From JBARKJ01 sp049801375 (GTDB taxonomy: Bacteria; Nitrospirota; JACRHJ01), in NCBI GenBank assembly GCA_049801375.1, contig JBARKJ010000058.1, positions 1 to 9,875 on the forward strand: a stretch of DNA of 9,875 nucleotides. The letters are read 5' to 3'. Position 1 is the stretch's first letter. Every line of letters begins with the position of its first letter. Positions 6,845 through 9,875 of this stretch are shown piece after piece. The translations under genes and the position numbers were made by a program. The notes under the pieces are model-generated. The model was not told the DNA's origin and did not search any database. It saw only the letters and a program-made list of their open reading frames with translations.

Positions 6845-7777
6845 TTGAAAACGGGCATAAAAAAAGCATTCCTAACCGCCCTGGCCGTACTCGCAGTTGG
6901 GTGCGCCAGGGCGGGGAAAACCATCCCCGCTTCTCCCGTCCTCGCAACAGTCGATGGCGTTCCGATTACCCTGCCGCAGTTCAAGGAGAGGCTGAGGCTA
7001 TTAAGGTTCGATGAAATTTCCGGCTCCGCCCCTTCCGAAGATGCAAAAATAGACCTGCTCTCGCAGATGATACAGGAAGAGATGTACCTGCACGAGGCCG
7101 GCCGCCTGAAAATCTCCGCGACGCCGGCCGAGGTAGACGAGCGGCTCAGGAAAGTCAGTTCCGGCTACGGCCCGTCCTTCGGCGGCACGTTAAAGGACGA
7201 AGGCATAACCCCGGATGAATTCAGGAAAGGGGCCCAGCGGGACATAACCGTGGAGAAACTGCTCTCGTCCCAGGTATACTCCAGGGTGGTTGTGACCAGG
7301 GAGCAGGCGGCGGCTTACGTTAAGGAAAACAAAAAGAAGCTCTGGAACGATAAACAGGTGCGAGTCCGGCAGATAGTCGTGGAATCCCGCGCGGAGGCGA
7401 GAGAGCTGCTCCGGGTGATTAAACGCGGCGCGGATTTCGCACAGCTTGCATCGAGACGTTCGCTTTCCCCTGACGCGGCTCAAGGAGGGGACCTCGGATG
7501 GGTAAAAAAGGACACGATGCCGCCCGCTTTCGAATCCGCGATATGGAAGCTGAAAACGGGGAAGACAAGTGGTATAATAAAGACCTCTTACGGCTACCAC
7601 ATATTCAAGGCGGAGGCTATCCGGAAGGCCGGGCCGCCAACGCCCGGGGAAGCGGAGGCCGCCGCCGTGAAGGAGCTGTCAAGGGAGATGCGGGAGGAGC
7701 GGTTCCAGGCCTGGCTGTCCCAGCTTAAGGCAAGGACAAAAGTACAGGTGAACTACTCTCTCCTGAGGGAGATATGA
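6845..7777 (+). CDS. Parvulin-domain lipoprotein (paralogue 3), degenerate active site
   Basis: This is a 310-residue third member of the tandem parvulin set. A signal peptide ending LAVGC places the lipidated Cys at residue 20, followed by Ala. The start is TTG at 6845, only 2 nt after the previous stop. No ATG or GTG lies between that stop and the signal sequence, and the Shine-Dalgarno is poor, so translation is probably coupled to the gene before. The N-terminal region (about 32-150) is SurA_N-like (VLATVDGVPITLPQF). The parvulin domain (about 170-260) keeps GGDLGW (214-219), Met225, Phe229 and His252 (GYHIF). The first catalytic His of the family is Gln176 (VRQIVV), and the Cys position is Ser208. 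Isomerase activity is therefore doubtful; a holdase/chaperone or structural role is more likely. It overlaps mltG by 4 nt. Confidence 0.88.
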   Translation: MKTGIKKAFLTALAVLAVGCARAGKTIPASPVLATVDGVPITLPQFKERLRLLRFDEISGSAPSEDAKIDLLSQMIQEEMYLHEAGRLKISATPAEVDERLRKVSSGYGPSFGGTLKDEGITPDEFRKGAQRDITVEKLLSSQVYSRVVVTREQAAAYVKENKKKLWNDKQVRVRQIVVESRAEARELLRVIKRGADFAQLASRRSLSPDAAQGGDLGWVKKDTMPPAFESAIWKLKTGKTSGIIKTSYGYHIFKAEAIRKAGPPTPGEAEAAAVKELSREMREERFQAWLSQLKARTKVQVNYSLLREI

Positions 7778-8889
7778 GGCTACGGGTACCGATTTCCATT
7801 AAACTGGTTATATCGCTTATTCTTGCGGCAGTGTTCGTGCTTGCGGTGCACGTGACGCTTTTTCTCATGCGGCCGGCGTCGTCCGTAAAGGAATACCACG
7901 AGGTGCTGGTGCAGGAAGGCTCGAGCTTCAAAGGCGTCGCGCAGGAGCTTAAGAAGAACGGGATAATATCCGACCGGCAGACGTTCATCATCCTGGGCAA
8001 GCTGCTCGGCGCGACAAGGAAGATACGCGCCGGGTTCTACTCCTTCGACACCTCGATGAAGCCGCTGGACGTCCTGCTTATGCTCCAGAAGGGGAAGATC
8101 ATCGAATACCAGGTGGTCATACCCGAAGGGTACGAGATGGGCCAGATAGCGGAAGCGGTCGCGGCTACGGGACTGACGACGAAAGACGACTTCACAAAAA
8201 AAGCCAAGGACCCCCAGTTCGTCCATAGCCTGGGGCTGGAAGGGGACAGTCTGGAGGGATTCCTGTTCCCGGCGACTTATTTCTTCCCGAAGGGGATAAC
8301 CTTGGACGGCATCCTCAGGCAGATGGTCTATAAGTACCATGAGGTGTTCAATCCGGACCTGAAGGCGCGCGCGGCGGAGCTTGGGATGTCGGAGCTTCAG
8401 GCAATAACCCTCGCTTCGCTTATCGAGCGGGAGGCGAACCTCGACTCGGAGAGGCTCCTTATCTCGGCCGTATTCCATAACCGGCTGAAGTTGAATATGC
8501 CGCTCCAGTGCGACCCGTGCGTTATATATGCCCTGGAGCGAAACGGCAAGTATAATGGGGACCTGACCCGCCGGAACCTGCGCTTCAAGGACCCATACAA
8601 TACCTACGTCTACAAGGGCCTGCCTCCCGGACCGATCGCCAACCCCGGCAAGCCGTCCATCATAGCCGCGCTCTACCCGGCTAAAGTGGACTACCTCTAT
8701 TTCGTATCCAGAAACGACGGCACGCACTATTTCTCACGCGACCTTGCCCAGCATAACAAGGCGGTGCAGAAATACCAGGTGGAAGCGCACATGGACGACT
8801 ACACGTCCGCCCCGCCCCCCTGGAAAAAGAACAAGGTGCCAGGGAAAAAGACCGCGACGAGAAAAGCCTTAAGGCAGGCTAAAAGGTAA
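7774..8889 (+). CDS. mltG: Endolytic murein transglycosylase MltG (YceG)
   Basis: MltG is an inner-membrane enzyme that cleaves nascent glycan strands within the chain and is thought to set strand length. The protein has 371 residues. One N-terminal transmembrane helix (about 9-32) anchors it, and a LysM-like subdomain (about 45-130, with VIPEGYEMGQIAEAV) precedes the catalytic YceG domain. The catalytic Glu is in LASLIEREAN at residue 218, the same number as in E. coli. The later family motifs NTYVYKGLPPGPIANPG, LYFVSRNDGTHYFS and the HN-x-AV element are present. Where most members read Q-x-DPT, this one reads QCDPC (Cys246, Cys249). A basic tail of about 30 residues follows the domain. The ATG lies in an ATGA overlap with the parvulin 3 stop, so the two are almost certainly co-translated. 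Confidence 0.96.
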   Translation: MRLRVPISIKLVISLILAAVFVLAVHVTLFLMRPASSVKEYHEVLVQEGSSFKGVAQELKKNGIISDRQTFIILGKLLGATRKIRAGFYSFDTSMKPLDVLLMLQKGKIIEYQVVIPEGYEMGQIAEAVAATGLTTKDDFTKKAKDPQFVHSLGLEGDSLEGFLFPATYFFPKGITLDGILRQMVYKYHEVFNPDLKARAAELGMSELQAITLASLIEREANLDSERLLISAVFHNRLKLNMPLQCDPCVIYALERNGKYNGDLTRRNLRFKDPYNTYVYKGLPPGPIANPGKPSIIAALYPAKVDYLYFVSRNDGTHYFSRDLAQHNKAVQKYQVEAHMDDYTSAPPPWKKNKVPGKKTATRKALRQAKR

Positions 8890-9017
8890 TCCCTCCAGTT
8901 CCGCGTCCCGTCCCGCTTATCCGAATTAATTCTTTTTAACGGTTTGATTACGTGTTGACTTGACCGCCGTTTTCATGCGAAATTAACGCCAGTTTTATTT
9001 ACAAAGGAGCGTTGCGC
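8890..9017 (+). promoter_or_regulatory. 128-nt gap before the TPR gene, with a tentative promoter
   Basis: The gap becomes AT-rich in its second half. It contains the perfect palindrome GAATTAATTC (8923-8932) followed by five T residues, which is too short a stem for a confident terminator. Two overlapping -35-like hexamers follow: TTGACT (8955-8960) and TTGACC (8960-8965). Downstream at about 8978-8988 the sequence GCGAAATTAACG offers only a poor -10 match. GGAG at 9006-9009 is the ribosome binding site of the next gene. The hairpin repeat seen in the other gaps is absent here. Confidence 0.35.
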
Positions 9018-9551
9018 ATGAAAAAGTTTTATGTAATTTTTGCGGCGGTGTTGATCACGGGACTCTTTGCCCCGTATGCAATCGCGGCGGTAGGCTCAAA
9101 CACCCCGATATCCCTGCCGGGCAGTGCCGACGACGCCGACCGTTACATGGATCAGGGCGTAGCATTCTCCGGGAAGGGGGACTATTCCAAGGCGCTGGAG
9201 GCGTTCGACAAGGTGATCGAGCTGTATCCGTACTTCGCGCCCGCGCATTACAACAAGGGCATCGCGCTTTCCGCGTTGGGCAAGGACGCGGAGGCCGTAA
9301 AGGAATACGACAAGTCTATCGAGCTTGACCCGGACAACCCGAAGCCATACAACAACAAGGGTTCGGCGCTGGGCAGGCTGGGGAAGGTCCAGGAGGCGCT
9401 GGTATCCTTCGAGCGCGCGATACAGTTAGAACCGAAATACGCGAACGCGTACTACAACAAGTATGTCGCGCTTAAGGACCTTGGGAGGAAGCAGGAGGCT
9501 ACGGCCGCGCTTGAGATGGCCCGGAAGCTGGAGCCGACAGTAGGGAAGTAA
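9018..9551 (+). CDS. Exported tetratricopeptide-repeat protein
   Basis: The start is ATG 9018, 8 nt after GGAG (9006-9009). A TTG two codons upstream, at 9012, is only 2 nt from that site and is less likely. The product has 177 residues. A Sec signal peptide (MKKFYVIFAAVLITGLFAPY..., cleavage probably after Ala23 in AIA-AV) directs it to the periplasm. About 15 residues later four consecutive 34-residue TPR units fill the rest, beginning near DADRYMDQG, APAHYNKG, PKPYNNKG and ANAYYNKY. Each ends in the typical acidic or polar helix B and Pro (IELYP, IELDP, IQLEP, RKLEP). Such units form a protein-binding superhelix; the partner cannot be read from the sequence. It is followed with no spacing by a convergent gene. 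It may be transcribed alone, since a 128-nt gap separates it from mltG. Confidence 0.9.
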   Translation: MKKFYVIFAAVLITGLFAPYAIAAVGSNTPISLPGSADDADRYMDQGVAFSGKGDYSKALEAFDKVIELYPYFAPAHYNKGIALSALGKDAEAVKEYDKSIELDPDNPKPYNNKGSALGRLGKVQEALVSFERAIQLEPKYANAYYNKYVALKDLGRKQEATAALEMARKLEPTVGK

Positions 9552-9875
9552 TTATTTCACTACCCCTATGCGCCCGTCTTCGGCAAGTCCGTCCACCGTA
9601 CCGCCCATATCGGATACGCGGCTTAAGTAATTCACCACGTCTTCCGTGACCACTTCTCCGGGGACGAGCATCGGTATGCCCGGCGGATAGACGGTCACGA
9701 TTTCGGAGGACAGCCTACCCGCCGATTCCCCAAGGGGAACAAGCTCGTGCGCCGCGAAGAACGCCTCCCTGGGCGGGAGCCCCTGCGGCGTTCCCACAGG
9801 CGGCTTCACCATCTCCCAGTTGAATTTCGCCGCCGCGTGTTTTCCTTTCGCTATTTCCCCAAGGGCCGCGACCAG
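9552..9875 (-). CDS. Orn/Lys/Arg decarboxylase, C-terminal part (partial)
   Basis: The last 107 codons of a minus-strand gene that enters from the right edge are visible; the frame is open through base 9875. The sequence matches the C-terminal domain of PLP-dependent Orn/Lys/Arg (SpeA/LdcC-like, fold type I) decarboxylases: PPREAFFAAHELVPL, ESAGRLSSEIVTVYPPGIP and MLVPGEVVTEDVVNYL. These enzymes make the polyamine precursors agmatine, putrescine or cadaverine in the cytosol. The C-terminal part does not reveal which amino acid is used. The PLP-binding Lys lies upstream, outside the window. The Met at 9812 is internal and should not be taken as the start. The TAA (complement of 9552-9554) directly abuts the TAA of the convergent TPR gene, so neither gene has its own terminator between them. 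Confidence 0.9.
   Translation of the reverse strand: MVAALGEIAKGKHAAAKFNWEMVKPPVGTPQGLPPREAFFAAHELVPLGESAGRLSSEIVTVYPPGIPMLVPGEVVTEDVVNYLSRVSDMGGTVDGLAEDGRIGVVK

Noticed and set aside
5895..6947. Long minus-strand open frame (350 codons) opposite parvulins 2 and 3
   Set aside because: It lies antisense to genes with clear family motifs, has an Arg/Leu-rich composition typical of the complement of G+C-rich coding DNA, and shows no recognisable domain.
8917..8925. TTATCCGAA resembling a DnaA box
   Set aside because: It is a single site with two mismatches to TTATCCACA and no neighbouring boxes or origin-type genes.

Overview
This window looks like ordinary chromosome from a diderm (Gram-negative-type) bacterium. 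The genes are G+C-rich by eye, with frequent ATA (Ile) and AGG (Arg) codons. It carries an LPS-heptose gene, periplasmic chaperones, predicted outer-membrane lipoproteins and a cell-wall lytic transglycosylase. The stand-alone rfaE2, the mfd gene followed by parvulin genes, and the acidic-amino-acid-poor, A/K-rich lipoproteins fit a deltaproteobacterial or Nitrospirota/Nitrospinota-like lineage. That placement is inference from gene content and cannot be fixed without a phylogeny.

Layout: the left edge holds the last codons of an unidentified gene. It is followed by rfaE2 (heptose-1-phosphate adenylyltransferase) and, overlapping it by 35 nt, a polytopic Yip1-family membrane protein. A gap of about 145 nt with two palindromic elements precedes mfd, the transcription-repair coupling factor, which is complete. 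A second gap with one palindrome precedes a periplasmic parvulin-type prolyl isomerase/chaperone. A third gap with another palindrome precedes a tight cluster: lipoprotein parvulin 2, lipoprotein parvulin 3 (TTG start, 2 nt gap) and mltG (ATGA overlap). A gap of about 130 nt then leads to a secreted four-repeat TPR protein. Its stop codon abuts, with no intervening base, the stop codon of a minus-strand Orn/Lys/Arg decarboxylase that runs off the right edge.

Functionally most of the window serves the cell envelope: LPS core precursor synthesis, folding of exported proteins by three parvulins, and limiting of glycan strand length by MltG. Mfd is the housekeeping exception. The parvulins form a series of eroding active sites. 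The first keeps the canonical residues, the second loses Cys, Met and Phe positions, and the third also has Gln in place of the first catalytic His.

The most distinctive non-coding feature is a 42-43 nt element present three times, always in the same orientation and only in the gaps around mfd and the first parvulin gene. Each copy is a conserved 18-nt leader followed by a GTTACC...GGTAAC hairpin. I see no CRISPR array, tRNA, rRNA, transposase, phage gene or defence system, and no convincing undescribed multi-gene system.
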